Counted from the first letter of the stretch, positions 1-9,003 are shown. The stretch: DNA of 64,000 nucleotides from Scytonema sp. UIC 10036 (GCF_009725235.1 NZ_WJFC01000002.1:150896-214895); one strand, 5' to 3'. Made by a program: numbers and translations. The notes: generated from the letters alone by a model not told the origin.

Positions 1-956
1 TGGTTTGGGGTCACAACCTCTTCTTTGACAACCACTGTCCCTTTTGTTCCAATGCCTACTGTTGAGCCAACTTTTTCTTTACCACTGCGAACCTGTGAGA
101 TCGCCTCTTGAATGTCCGACTGCATAACTTTACACTGATTATCCTCTCTGGCTACCGCTTGGCTGGCAGCTATTTTGACTACATTTAGAATATCGCCACC
201 GGCAAGACCCTCAGACTCCTGCGCTAACCAGGTTACTGTCACGTCATTGGCACAAGGCACTTCCTCTGGCAACAGAGCTTTCCACAACTGCTCCCGACAA
301 GCTATATCGGGAAGTTCAAACTCGATATGAGCCAAAATTCGGCGCACGAAAGCTCCATCGTAGTTTCCCGGCAAATTAGTTGCGAAAATTACTACTCCAT
401 CGAACTTATCCAACTCCAGCAGCATCACCGAACGGCTGACATTAACGCCGTGATCTGCACTTTGAGTGACGTTAGTCAAGCGCTTGCCCAGGATAGAATC
501 TGCCTCATCGAAAAATATGACAGCACCAGTTTGGCGGGCTTTTTCAAAAGCAGCTTTAATGTTCTTGGGTGTCTCGCCAACGTACTTAGACTCAATCTCA
601 GCGTAATTAACTTTGATAATGGGTTGTTTGAGATAGTAAGCGATCGCATCAGCACAAAATGTCTTGCCAGTTCCGGGGGGACCGAACATATTAATCGCTA
701 CCCGACGCCCTTGAGGGTCAATCTTTTTCAGATTCCATTTGTGATACAGCACATCGTGGTAACGAATCCAGTTCAGTGCTACTTCAAGTCGATTGCGTAC
801 AGCAGGAGGTAAGATGAGAGCATCAAGGTTGTGGCTCGGTTGCTCAGGAACAAACATTTCTAAGCGTCCCATTTCAACAGCCTCTGGTTTAGAGACTGGT
901 TCTTGAGGTGGCTTAGATACTGGTGAATCTTCTATTCGTTTCCAGTTTGCAGGCAT
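1..956 (-). CDS. AAA+ ATPase, C-terminus off window
   Basis: An open frame of 318 codons runs from ATG at 956 through the window edge with no stop, so the gene is partial. A classic AAA module is visible: Walker A GPPGTGKT at residues 92-99, Walker B VIFFDEAD at 146-153, sensor-1 FATN at 191-194 and an arginine pair (FVRR, 203-206) in the arginine-finger position. The ~50 residues before the core are Pro/Glu-rich and lack a membrane segment, so the protein should be cytosolic. AAA proteins of this type remodel or unfold partner proteins with ATP. AAGGAG lies just before the ATG, and the upstream gene ends 12 bp away, so it is the last visible gene of a minus-strand operon with small membrane proteins. 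Family assignment is secure; substrate and role are unknown. Confidence 0.93.
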   Translation of the reverse strand, partial: MPANWKRIEDSPVSKPPQEPVSKPEAVEMGRLEMFVPEQPSHNLDALILPPAVRNRLEVALNWIRYHDVLYHKWNLKKIDPQGRRVAINMFGPPGTGKTFCADAIAYYLKQPIIKVNYAEIESKYVGETPKNIKAAFEKARQTGAVIFFDEADSILGKRLTNVTQSADHGVNVSRSVMLLELDKFDGVVIFATNLPGNYDGAFVRRILAHIEFELPDIACREQLWKALLPEEVPCANDVTVTWLAQESEGLAGGDILNVVKIAASQAVAREDNQCKVMQSDIQEAISQVRSGKEKVGSTVGIGTKGTVVVKEEVVTPN

Positions 957-968
957 TTTTATCTCTCC

Positions 969-1325
969 TTATTGAAACAAAGACATGATATTTTTCTTGA
1001 GATAACCCCGTTTTTGAAACTCAGCGTACACATTTGGGTCACTGTCATAAAGCTCTTCTTCTGTGTACTCTTGTTCAGATACTTGCTGCGTGCCTGTATC
1101 CCGTGTTTTTACGAAGATACTGCTTTTAATACCTGTCGCCAGCTTGTCAAGGATGACCCATGCATCCATAAGAGCGCTTTTTTGTAAGCCCTTTTTGCGT
1201 AACCAAGCTGCTACGTTCTCCCGAATATCTTTCCAGAACCGGGAAATTAGATACGCGCCTCCGAGCAGTCCGATAACAGCAGCACCAACAAGTACGGGAA
1301 GTATCGCAATCGTTCTAAAATCCAT
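969..1325 (-). CDS. Small single-pass membrane protein, unknown function
   Basis: 118 residues. Residues about 5-28 form one hydrophobic glycine-rich helix (LVGAAVIGLLGGAYLISRF) followed by a basic stretch, so the protein is probably anchored by its N-terminus with a charged cytosolic tail. The tail is acidic around residues 80-95 and ends with a basic/hydrophobic segment. The ATG at 1325 overlaps an upstream TAA by one base (TAATG) and has GGAG in front, which indicates translational coupling to a preceding gene that now looks broken. It lies 12 bp upstream of the AAA+ ATPase. I do not recognise a family; a membrane adaptor for the ATPase is inference only. Confidence 0.72.
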   Translation of the reverse strand: MDFRTIAILPVLVGAAVIGLLGGAYLISRFWKDIRENVAAWLRKKGLQKSALMDAWVILDKLATGIKSSIFVKTRDTGTQQVSEQEYTEEELYDSDPNVYAEFQKRGYLKKNIMSLFQ

Positions 1326-1458
1326 TACAATTCTCCTAGGCGTTTGCCGTGTTTACCCAAGAAAAATCCCAAGAACAATTCACCTTCTGATGCCCAGTTT
1401 GTAGGAACTGCTCGCCAATAGTTCGGTTGTAGTAAGCAAGACCATTACGAGCTAGTCC
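1325..1458 (-). pseudogene. Possible frameshifted remnant of a small operon gene
   Basis: The gap between two operon genes is not empty. Read on the minus strand, one frame gives a protein-like stretch beginning GLARNGLAYYNRTIGEQF after a stop codon. A second frame gives NWASEGELFLGFFLGK and ends LGEL-stop exactly where the TAA overlaps the next gene's ATG. Neither frame has a usable start across the whole stretch, and joining them needs one frameshift near the middle. A decayed small gene (about 40 codons) explains the stop/start overlap better than plain spacer DNA. Nothing identifies its family, so the call is tentative. Confidence 0.35.
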
Positions 1459-1492
1459 TCACCAGATGAACCCTTTCATTGTTTACTTTATG

Positions 1493-1984
1493 TTAATTGG
1501 ACATACTCATTTCAGCAATTTCTGCATCGCGCAGTTGAGTGAAATCCAACTCGTAAACACCTTTAGCTTTACGGAGCCACTCTTCACGAACATCTGGTGG
1601 CAGTTCTCCCCACTCCACAACTTCTTCGACTTCGCGTTTTACAGGGACAACTTCGCCGTTTTCAAGGTGCTTAATTCCCCAGGATATCCACTGCCGAACC
1701 CACTGCTCTGATACGTTTCTCTTAAATCGAACTAATAGTTTGAGCAAAAACTGACGAAGCTTTTGCCACGCTTGCTTGATGGCATTACGAATGGGAATTG
1801 CCACATATCGATCTACCCGAGCAAAGGCGTCTCTTACCCATTGGGCACTTGTTTTAAAGTTTTGTTCCAGCCAAGGGAATAAAATATTATCTGCCCATTG
1901 TAGAATCTGCTTCCAAAAAGCAATTGCTGCAGTAATACCAATCAAAAAAATGGTAGCGATCGCTTTGATAAAATTGGGATTCAT
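1493..1984 (-). CDS. Membrane-anchored protein with C-terminal LPxDVREE motif
   Basis: 163 residues. An N-terminal hydrophobic helix at about residues 8-26 is followed by a long basic, tryptophan-rich amphipathic region (roughly 27-105). The C-terminal part carries VEWGELPPDVREEWLRK. The next gene upstream carries the near-identical PWDNLPSDVREEYIR near its own end, so the two products share a short module although the rest differs. The start is 6 bp from the neighbouring stop. No known family is recognised. The shared motif suggests both bind the same partner, possibly the AAA+ protein of the operon, but that is inference. Confidence 0.72.
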   Translation of the reverse strand: MNPNFIKAIATIFLIGITAAIAFWKQILQWADNILFPWLEQNFKTSAQWVRDAFARVDRYVAIPIRNAIKQAWQKLRQFLLKLLVRFKRNVSEQWVRQWISWGIKHLENGEVVPVKREVEEVVEWGELPPDVREEWLRKAKGVYELDFTQLRDAEIAEMSMSN

Positions 1985-1990
1985 GATAGT

Positions 1991-2563
1991 TTATCTCTCC
2001 TTAGGATACAGCTTGAAACTTTGTTTTTTGCTGCCCGAGCGGATGTATTCCTCACGCACATCTGAAGGCAGGTTATCCCACGGTATGGTTTCCTCAACTC
2101 GAAAAACAGTTGGTTTGTCATTGCTGGTGAAAAAGATTTCTGTTTTGCGGTTACACTCCTTCAATTCTTCGTTGATGGGTTCGTAATGGACTTTAATAGT
2201 CAGAATCAGGTTTTTGGCTACATCAGCTAGCTGTTTTGCTTCATCTGTGATTACTGTTTTATTGAGTAGCTGTGGTTCAGACTCCTCGCAGAGAATATAG
2301 GTAGCACCCAGACAAACTCGTAAGTTTTTACAAAACTTGCTTTGCATGAACTTGGCGATGTTAAGATAAACTTGCAACGTTTCCTGAATATCTGCTCCTT
2401 GTCTAAAAGATGCGAAGGTTTTGAGAAGATTATCTAATAGATCTTGCAGGGGTTTAGGAACCTCGTCTAATTTAATTTCTTGGCTGTGTAATGACTGCTT
2501 AATGTAGTCCAATGCTGCTGCCATTGGCTCTAGCAAATCTTCCAATAAATGGTGATTTTTCAT
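1991..2563 (-). CDS. Soluble helical protein, first gene of the AAA+ operon
   Basis: 190 residues, no signal or membrane segment, predicted mostly helical and acidic. The C-terminal 50 residues contain the LPSDVREEYIR motif shared with the following gene. AGAGGTAAT lies just upstream of the ATG. About 400 bp of gene-free DNA precede it, so this is probably the first gene of the operon running to the left edge. I do not recognise the family and give no function. Confidence 0.7.
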   Translation of the reverse strand: MKNHHLLEDLLEPMAAALDYIKQSLHSQEIKLDEVPKPLQDLLDNLLKTFASFRQGADIQETLQVYLNIAKFMQSKFCKNLRVCLGATYILCEESEPQLLNKTVITDEAKQLADVAKNLILTIKVHYEPINEELKECNRKTEIFFTSNDKPTVFRVEETIPWDNLPSDVREEYIRSGSKKQSFKLYPKER

Positions 2564-2965
2564 GGGATATTACCTCTTTGAAAGTAACCTAGCCTTAGAA
2601 AGTCGTTGAAACAGTTCGTCAGCATTATTGTTGTCTATGATTTTAACGACCTCACTACTTATTTATAAATAAACGAAGCGTTTTTTCGCAAAATTCTGTT
2701 TGTCTACGATCGTACCTAAAGTACAACCTAATCCTTTCATCATTCCTGACACGAATTTACTCATTTATGCAAATTCCTCCAATGAGCTTCTCATTACTAA
2801 GGTTTATGAATTAGCGAGAGTTTGCTCTTGTTAATTCAGCCTAATCTTCTGCTTTTTCATATCTTTTGTGACAACTCACTTATGTATAAAATTCTTTAAC
2901 ATCTGCTTTTTGCAACAACATCGTTTACATAACCACGACTCTGGGAAAGAAAATGCCGTTCGACC
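2564..2965. other. Intergenic region, probable operon promoter
   Basis: About 400 bp between the 3' end of the CHAT-CHASE2 gene and the start of the AAA+ operon, both on the minus strand. It is AT-rich. I see no open frame, terminator-like hairpin or repeat that I can support. The promoter of the leftward operon should lie here, but no clear -35/-10 pair stands out. Confidence 0.4.
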
Positions 2966-5395
2966 TTACCCGTGTGAGTTCCTTCTAAACGGTAAGCGAA
3001 CGTAATTCCACATAGTGACAGACGGTAAAAACCAAGGTAATAACAACGCTGCCGATATGTAAAGCTGCAACGAGACAATAACATAAACGACCAAAGCAAT
3101 TCTTAACGTCTTCACTAGCAATTTCCTTTGGCTGGGATTATCAAGCAATCTCATTGCGATGTATTTCCCCAATAAAGCTGCTAGCAAAATCATAATAAAA
3201 TCTGGTACAGGCACTACCAAGCGCCGTGTCAAAAAGTGGTGAACCATGTATGCATGAGCTTTACCACCAGTAAATTTCTCTTGATTCCAGCCACGCCAGA
3301 AACTAACAGCTAAAGGGGTAGTAAAGTTATCATCACCTTTTCCTTCCACACCTGCTTCCTCATATCCCCCTGGAGCTATGATGACAACTTTTTTATTGAG
3401 GTCTGGTATTTTTGTGTTCTCCTGTTTACAGGAACCTAGTAATTCACAGGCAGATATGGTTGTGTAGGCACGGTCGGGAGGAATGGAAAAATCGATAATG
3501 GGATGAAACCATTGAGCAAAGTTTGAGATTGGGTGAAGGTGCAATTTGCTTAAAAAACCTGTGAGATTATCTTGTGCATTTTTGGGAATTAGTAAAGCTA
3601 AATGACTCAAATCGCTTAGGCTTTTTAAGTTTAAGTCTTTTAATAAATCAGGAGAATTTAAATTTTGAATTTGATGAGAATAAGCTAATGCTAAAGTATA
3701 GCTGAAGGGATAATTATTGTGTTGAGTGCTTGATGTTGAAAGTTCAATATACCATTCAAAAAAGTCTATATTGCCGTGCCAAGTTCCGTTTAATCTAGCG
3801 AGCTTATTATTCACCCTACCTTTTTTAGGGTTTTCATATTCCTTATATGCAAACACAAACAAAGTTCCTTTGTTTCTTGCATCCTTAATATGTCGAATAA
3901 GGGATTCCTTAGCACTTTCTTGTTGTTCTTTATCTTTATCTAAAAGATAATCAATACCAATTAACTTAGCATTTGACTGGGATAGCTTTTGAATTATGCT
4001 TGCCAAATAACTATAATCTATGGGATAGCGTTGTTCAATGTTGTCTTTTGTAAGGGATTTATTATCAATTTGAACCAAAACTAAGGGAGGTTCAACTTTA
4101 GACGGCTCTTGAAAAGTAAATTTGCGATAAGCAGCTTGAAGCAAAATGCGTGGCTCTAATAACAAGCTCTGTACTTGTGGAACTAAACTAAGAAGTAGCA
4201 ATGCTATGAGCCACCCTGCTTCTTTTGGGCTTGGCAGTAGTTGTTTGACAATTGACCCTAAACCAAAAGGTTTAATACGAAATAGTTCGGCATCAGGATG
4301 ACGAAATAGGGAAGGAACAAGGTAGGCGGAAGGATAAAGAAGGCGCTTTTCCTGTTGCTTGAGATATTGGCTGGTATCCAGTAAAGCTTCATGGACATCT
4401 TTGTATTCAGCTAAACTGTTGATAAACTGTAATAAAAATTCCTGTGCCACTTTATTGTGGATTGGCTCGCGCATCACCGCAACCTGGCTCAAACCTAGGT
4501 TAATTAAAGATTCTGCTATGTTGATACCACTACAGGAGTTAAAAATGGCAAACTGAAGCCCTCGCTTTTTCGCTATTTTAAGTGCTTCCTCAATTTCGTG
4601 AATCGATAGAGAAACCCCCGGTGCAATCCCAAATTCACCACCAAGTACAGTTTCATTGCTGTGTCCAGCAAAAAACAATACGTCCCAGCCGTCTTCATTG
4701 GCGATCGCTTGAGCTATTCTTGTTTTTAGCGTCCCACAATTAACTTCAGTTTTTTCCTTGTCCGCTTCCCAACCAATAAACTTCACCTCTGCAACTCGAC
4801 GTAAGGAACGCACTGCTTCTTCGTCTGCTGCAAAATTCAAGCCAGTGTCATCACCTAGGATGGCTAAAATCCTTACTTTACGCCGAAGCGAGCGGACGGG
4901 TTCAGAAGAAACATTAGCTGGAGTGCGAACAATACGTATTTTACCCGAGTCCCCTAAATCTGTACCAATTTCCCAGGTTTCCCAAGGAAGCCGCGCCAGT
5001 TCTATGGGGGTACAACATAGAAAGACTTCACAACAGTGCTTTCCTGCTTCTAAATGCTTGCTAGCAGCTTTAGCTTTTGCAATCTCACTGCGAATTCTCT
5101 CCAGATCCGGGCTTAGTAACCAACGATGAAATTCATGCAACAGATCCACTTCTGCATTAACGAGCTGATTATCGCTGTCAATAGGGGGGGTACTACCACC
5201 ACCACTGCTGACCTTCCGTCCTCGAAGCTGTCTGTAATAGTTTAAATAAGCTTCTCTCCACCGTTCGTACTTCTGCATCAAGGACTGAGGATAATTCACA
5301 TTAACAGCGATTGTCCGCCCTTCTCCTCGCAACTCAAAGCGACAAACTGATTCAATTTGGGTAACATTGAGATGAAAAGCTGTTCCATTCATCAT
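2966..5395 (-). CDS. CHAT-CHASE2 membrane protein
   Basis: 809 residues. The N-terminal half is a CHAT (caspase-like) domain, with the expected histidine in FFAGHSNE (His245) and cysteine in IFNSCSG (Cys288), so the catalytic dyad is intact. A hydrophobic segment at about 394-412 leads into an extracytoplasmic CHASE2 sensor region (about 415-700, with LVQIDNKSL near its start). Two further hydrophobic stretches near 733-750 and 762-800 close the protein. CHASE2 domains sense unknown external signals, and CHAT domains are cysteine proteases or their relatives. The layout suggests a membrane sensor controlling an internal protease-like domain. It is last in a minus-strand trio with a DUF1822 protein and a sigma-like protein. 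Domain calls are firm; substrate and signal are unknown. Confidence 0.9.
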   Translation of the reverse strand: MMNGTAFHLNVTQIESVCRFELRGEGRTIAVNVNYPQSLMQKYERWREAYLNYYRQLRGRKVSSGGGSTPPIDSDNQLVNAEVDLLHEFHRWLLSPDLERIRSEIAKAKAASKHLEAGKHCCEVFLCCTPIELARLPWETWEIGTDLGDSGKIRIVRTPANVSSEPVRSLRRKVRILAILGDDTGLNFAADEEAVRSLRRVAEVKFIGWEADKEKTEVNCGTLKTRIAQAIANEDGWDVLFFAGHSNETVLGGEFGIAPGVSLSIHEIEEALKIAKKRGLQFAIFNSCSGINIAESLINLGLSQVAVMREPIHNKVAQEFLLQFINSLAEYKDVHEALLDTSQYLKQQEKRLLYPSAYLVPSLFRHPDAELFRIKPFGLGSIVKQLLPSPKEAGWLIALLLLSLVPQVQSLLLEPRILLQAAYRKFTFQEPSKVEPPLVLVQIDNKSLTKDNIEQRYPIDYSYLASIIQKLSQSNAKLIGIDYLLDKDKEQQESAKESLIRHIKDARNKGTLFVFAYKEYENPKKGRVNNKLARLNGTWHGNIDFFEWYIELSTSSTQHNNYPFSYTLALAYSHQIQNLNSPDLLKDLNLKSLSDLSHLALLIPKNAQDNLTGFLSKLHLHPISNFAQWFHPIIDFSIPPDRAYTTISACELLGSCKQENTKIPDLNKKVVIIAPGGYEEAGVEGKGDDNFTTPLAVSFWRGWNQEKFTGGKAHAYMVHHFLTRRLVVPVPDFIMILLAALLGKYIAMRLLDNPSQRKLLVKTLRIALVVYVIVSLQLYISAALLLPWFLPSVTMWNYVRLPFRRNSHG

Positions 5396-5456
5396 GAAAT
5401 TTTACATTTTTGATTAGTCAAAAGTCAAATGATTTCTCTCCATTTTTATATTTCCA

Positions 5457-6782
5457 TCATTTTTGCGCTCGATAAAATTCAAATGGTGGTAAACTTTGCT
5501 CTTCTCCATCTGCTGTTGTAATAGTTGCCAAAAATTTATCTTCACAACTCCCTTCTACACAAGTAAAAATATAGTCTTGACTGCTCGATGGTTGCAGTTC
5601 CTCTTCAACCAGTATATCCTTTTGGTCACTCACTCGCAATTTCACTGCATATGGTAGCTGATGACCGGGAATAACCTTTAATATCAACAGTAAAGCCCAT
5701 TCATTTTCTTCATTAGGTAAAGACCAACTAACCGCATATAGCCTTAACCGACTTTGAAGTGGTATGTCTCGGTAGGCGCGACCAGCGAAATCAGGAAGAT
5801 CGAACTGATGAGTGCGTTTAATTTCTGCAAGAACTGTTCTTAATTCTTGTACGAGAGGTGATTCTATTGTGCGTATTGCTGTAAGCGGTGGTAAAACTTG
5901 CCAAGATAAAGCTTGAGCTACCTCATCTATTTGGTTATTTAACCAACTTCTAACATTTATCGTTTTTTCAGTTAAAATCTTTAGTAAATCTGATAAATGC
6001 TTGTTAAGAAAAGCAGTATCCTTTGTCAAAGAATTATACAGCCAGTAAAGTAAATCCTCATTCGTCAGGACTGCTACCCCTTGTTCCCAACTTAAAACCT
6101 TCCACAAAGGACGCTGATGCGCTTGAGTTAATAAATCTAACAGTGTTGCTTGCAGAGTAGCTAAAGTAGCTTGACGATTTTGTGGGATTTCCGGTAGAGG
6201 AATAGCCGTAGAGACTAAACTTTGTAAATAAAGCAACAGATCATCAGATTCGTGATGAAAATAAGACAAGGGTAGATGGTAATTCCAGTCCACTTCAACT
6301 AGGAATTCAGACTGATAGTACATCAATTCATTATAGTTTAAAAATCCTTGAATTGTCGCTAATTCTAATTCTTCTTCTAGACCAAGAACAACATAAAAGT
6401 GAGCAGCAAATTCAGGTAAATCTATCACAGCCCTCGGAATAGTCACTTCTTCATCTACCAATAATGTCTTGGGAATCAAACAAACTTTAAATTCCCCTAT
6501 TCTCAAATGACATACTGCATCAATGACATTGGCATAGTACAATCGAGCGAGGGAAGATTGTTCTTTATTAATATGAAGGTTGGGTTCTCTTTGATGAAGC
6601 CATTCTTCAAAAGCAAATAAAGCTAAAGCTTGACAATAAACCTGCCATCTCCGGTTTACGTTTTGAAATTTTTGGCTAATATCTAATGCTTTTTCTGGCT
6701 GTTCTGGTTCCAGGTCTATTATTTCTGAATTCCTTTGAAACTCAAATAAATCCTTGGTAAATTCGCTTAGATAATTAGTCAT
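5457..6782 (-). CDS. DUF1822 family protein
   Basis: 441 residues, soluble, acidic, with no signal peptide or membrane helix. The sequence style (tryptophan-rich segments, leucine-rich helices, a C-terminal beta-rich part) and above all its neighbours fit the cyanobacterial DUF1822 family, whose function is not known. Its ATG overlaps the end of the sigma-like gene by 4 bp (ATGA), so the two are translationally coupled, and it lies 61 bp before the CHAT-CHASE2 gene. Assignment rests on my memory of the family and its usual company, not on a search. A coupling protein between regulator and CHAT sensor is inference. Confidence 0.75.
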   Translation of the reverse strand: MTNYLSEFTKDLFEFQRNSEIIDLEPEQPEKALDISQKFQNVNRRWQVYCQALALFAFEEWLHQREPNLHINKEQSSLARLYYANVIDAVCHLRIGEFKVCLIPKTLLVDEEVTIPRAVIDLPEFAAHFYVVLGLEEELELATIQGFLNYNELMYYQSEFLVEVDWNYHLPLSYFHHESDDLLLYLQSLVSTAIPLPEIPQNRQATLATLQATLLDLLTQAHQRPLWKVLSWEQGVAVLTNEDLLYWLYNSLTKDTAFLNKHLSDLLKILTEKTINVRSWLNNQIDEVAQALSWQVLPPLTAIRTIESPLVQELRTVLAEIKRTHQFDLPDFAGRAYRDIPLQSRLRLYAVSWSLPNEENEWALLLILKVIPGHQLPYAVKLRVSDQKDILVEEELQPSSSQDYIFTCVEGSCEDKFLATITTADGEEQSLPPFEFYRAQK

Positions 6783-8065
6783 TGTATTTCCTCTCTCGTT
6801 TTAAGATATTGACAAATTTTTTGAGCCAATTGACTCTTTATAACACGATTTTGTCCCGCGCTAGCTTCTTTTTCTGCTTCTTTAATAACAGCTTCAATAT
6901 TTTCAACTAATGCTTCTTGTATTTTAGAGTTTAAAATTTTTAGTTGCTCTGAATTTAATTTATGGGAAAAAAGTTCTAAAATATACTTTTGCAAACAAGG
7001 TAATGTTGCACGTCCAATATCGCTGCGTAAGGTTTTCAGATCTAAGAGGCGACTTAAATGAGGTTGGTCTGTGAATCCTAGTAAAGAAGCTATTTCTTTC
7101 ATAGGCACTCCCTGGCAATGAAATAAATGGAGTGCTTTGAGGTAATTTTGTGCCTTCTTAAGAGTTTTCTCAGTTTTTTTGCTTTGCAAATAAGTAAAGC
7201 GTGCTTGAATTACCTGCTTTACTGAACAAGCTAAACAAGCTTCAAACTGAGGACGATATTGTCCTAAAAAGTCTAATGCGTCATTATCTTCACTGGCTTC
7301 AACAGGGGGAGGAAATGTAACTTTTCCAGGAATACGTGCTGTTCTTAGCAAACTAGCAAGTTCTTGCAGTTTTTCCAAGACTTGTTCAGCAGATATTCTA
7401 CGGCTGTCTGATAATTTTTGAGCCATTTCATTGAGTTGCTCAACTGTTGGGTCTGGGTACCTAGCCCTAGAACCATCCTTGCGCTTCTCCAATAGTTGTG
7501 TTCGATAAACTTGGTGGTAACTATCCAGTAGTTGCAACGCTTGCTCGATTTCAGTATGCGTGCGCTCAAAGCTCGCTAAAACTCGCTTTAAACGTCCGGG
7601 AGTCGCGTAATTGAGAATCATCCAGTTAGTGACCTGCTCGATCCCACATTCTAGCAAAAATTGTTTGACAAAGCGATCGCTTTTCAACATCCTGCTAGTC
7701 CAAGTCGATAAATTGCTTTTTTCTGGATCAAAAGTCTTTAAAATTCGAGTAGTTAAAGACTCGTTCCTGACCGGGGTTCTAGAAGAAGCTTGACGTAACG
7801 ACCTAGGGAACGCGTCCAACACCATTGGAAACAAATCAGCGCTAGTAAAATCGTGTTTTTCACCAAACTTCTGTTCCAGTCCCAAGCAAAGTTCTTTAAT
7901 CTGGTTAGAAATAAAGCAGCGCAAACAAGCTTCAGCCATATGGCGACGAGTGTCATCAAACTGAAACCAGTGCATAAGTTGGCGTTGGATATTTCGGTGC
8001 GCCGCATCCTCAGCCTCAACGAATTCTAGGAACTGTTGCTGAAAAAAAGCTTTATTATCAGTCAT
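6779..8065 (-). CDS. Sigma-70-like / HTH protein
   Basis: 428 residues from the ATG at 8065, chosen because the longer version (TTG at 8137) adds 24 residues unlike the rest; neither start has a strong ribosome site. A segment near residues 112-127 (FDPEKSNLSTWTSRML) resembles sigma-70 region 2. A helix-turn-helix near 322-345 (MKEIASLLGFTDQPHLSRLL) occupies the place of region 4. The linker between them is much longer than in normal sigma factors, so it may not act as a true sigma. It starts an operon with the DUF1822 and CHAT-CHASE2 genes (4-bp overlap, then 61-bp gap). Likely role: transcriptional regulator of, or signalled by, the trio. Confidence 0.68.
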   Translation of the reverse strand: MTDNKAFFQQQFLEFVEAEDAAHRNIQRQLMHWFQFDDTRRHMAEACLRCFISNQIKELCLGLEQKFGEKHDFTSADLFPMVLDAFPRSLRQASSRTPVRNESLTTRILKTFDPEKSNLSTWTSRMLKSDRFVKQFLLECGIEQVTNWMILNYATPGRLKRVLASFERTHTEIEQALQLLDSYHQVYRTQLLEKRKDGSRARYPDPTVEQLNEMAQKLSDSRRISAEQVLEKLQELASLLRTARIPGKVTFPPPVEASEDNDALDFLGQYRPQFEACLACSVKQVIQARFTYLQSKKTEKTLKKAQNYLKALHLFHCQGVPMKEIASLLGFTDQPHLSRLLDLKTLRSDIGRATLPCLQKYILELFSHKLNSEQLKILNSKIQEALVENIEAVIKEAEKEASAGQNRVIKSQLAQKICQYLKTREEIQ

Positions 8066-8598
8066 TTCTTTAGTTTGACACTTGCCAAAACTATTAAGTC
8101 CCACCAAAACCCAATATTTAGATGTCATACTTGTCAATATTTTACCCTCCCCCTACAACTTGACTAATATTGCATAGCATTTGTCCCAGTTTTCTCATTG
8201 GCTGGGGTTAGAGTTTACAGCAATTGGGATAGAACTGGCTTTACTAACCACTGCTGTGGTACTAAATCAAGTGTCACATCTGTAAAAAATAAAACCATGA
8301 GAAATGGCTTCATTTCCAGATTCTCCATTATATTTTACTGAACTATATCTTTTAGAAAGCTGAACTTATGTATTTTTGTCAAAAATCGGAAATGGATCTA
8401 GCAGTGTACGGAAAAGAATTTTATACGTTGGGGTAAATCCAACATTTCTACATTTGTTGATTTTCCATAGTTGCATGGGGATAAAAGCTCCACTTAATAG
8501 GGATCTCTTGATTGTAAACACACAACAGAAGCTTAGGTTTTATCCACAAAACCAAACTTTCGTCAATATAGAATTTCTAATTTTGCTAAGAAAACAAT
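8066..8598. other. Intergenic region upstream of the sigma-like gene
   Basis: About 530 bp of AT-rich DNA. A plus-strand open frame at 8376-8603 exists, but its composition is unlike a protein and it runs into the inverted repeat starting at 8599, so I do not call it. No hairpin or known repeat is evident before 8599. Confidence 0.35.
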
Positions 8599-8958
8599 AC
8601 TAGAGCGCCGGTCCAGTAGAAGTGCTTGACGTAAAACCCAAAATATGGGGGTTATTAAAATCGGCGATTTTGGCGTTATGTTTTAATGCGTTCGCGTAGC
8701 GTCTCCGAAGGAGAATCGCTAAAAACCAAAGCCAAATATTTAGTCCAAAATCAGCGTTTTCCCGTTCCACACATAATATCCTTTTTGTCATGACAAAAAT
8801 ACAATCATGCGTATTGAGGTGAAACCCCGATTTTTGGTGAAATATTTGGGTCTGATTTTTAGCGCTCGCATAAAGACGGAATACTAAAATCCCAGATTTT
8901 AACTCCTTGCATATCTTGCGTTTTATGTCAACTACTTCTACTCGACCGACGCTCTAGT
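8599..8958. mobile_element. 360-bp giant inverted repeat (MITE-like)
   Basis: The two ends are imperfect inverted copies: the left end begins ACTAGAGCGCCGGTCCAGTA, and the right end read in reverse begins ACTAGAGCGTCGGTCGAGTA. The similarity continues inward on both arms for well over 100 bp (for example CCAAATATTT about 125-150 bp from each end). It meets at an 18-bp perfect palindrome, TTTTTGTCATGACAAAAA, at 8782-8799. The left arm is about 24 bp longer than the right, which matches the small repeat at 8688-8719 present only in the left arm. No transposase is encoded. I could not identify a target-site duplication. It looks like a non-autonomous element or a long RNA hairpin. Confidence 0.8.
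8688..8719 (+). repeat. Nostoc-type small palindromic repeat nested in the inverted repeat
   Basis: The stretch starts GCGTTCGCGTAGCGTCTCC and closes with GGAGAATCGC, with an inner TCTCC/GGAGA stem. It is a familiar interspersed repeat in Nostoc-like genomes. The corresponding place in the opposite arm of the surrounding element reads GCGAGCGC without it, so it appears inserted into one arm. Confidence 0.7.
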
Positions 8959-9003
8959 TTTGCAAATCTTATTATGTTGTGACTAATTGGGAAAGCCATA
9001 ACT

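Noticed and set aside
327..812. A 161-codon plus-strand frame at the left edge
   Set aside because: It lies wholly inside the intact AAA+ ATPase frame on the other strand, which has clear Walker motifs.
8376..8791. Two open frames in the gene-free region
   Set aside because: Both run into the 8599-8958 inverted repeat and have no coding character.
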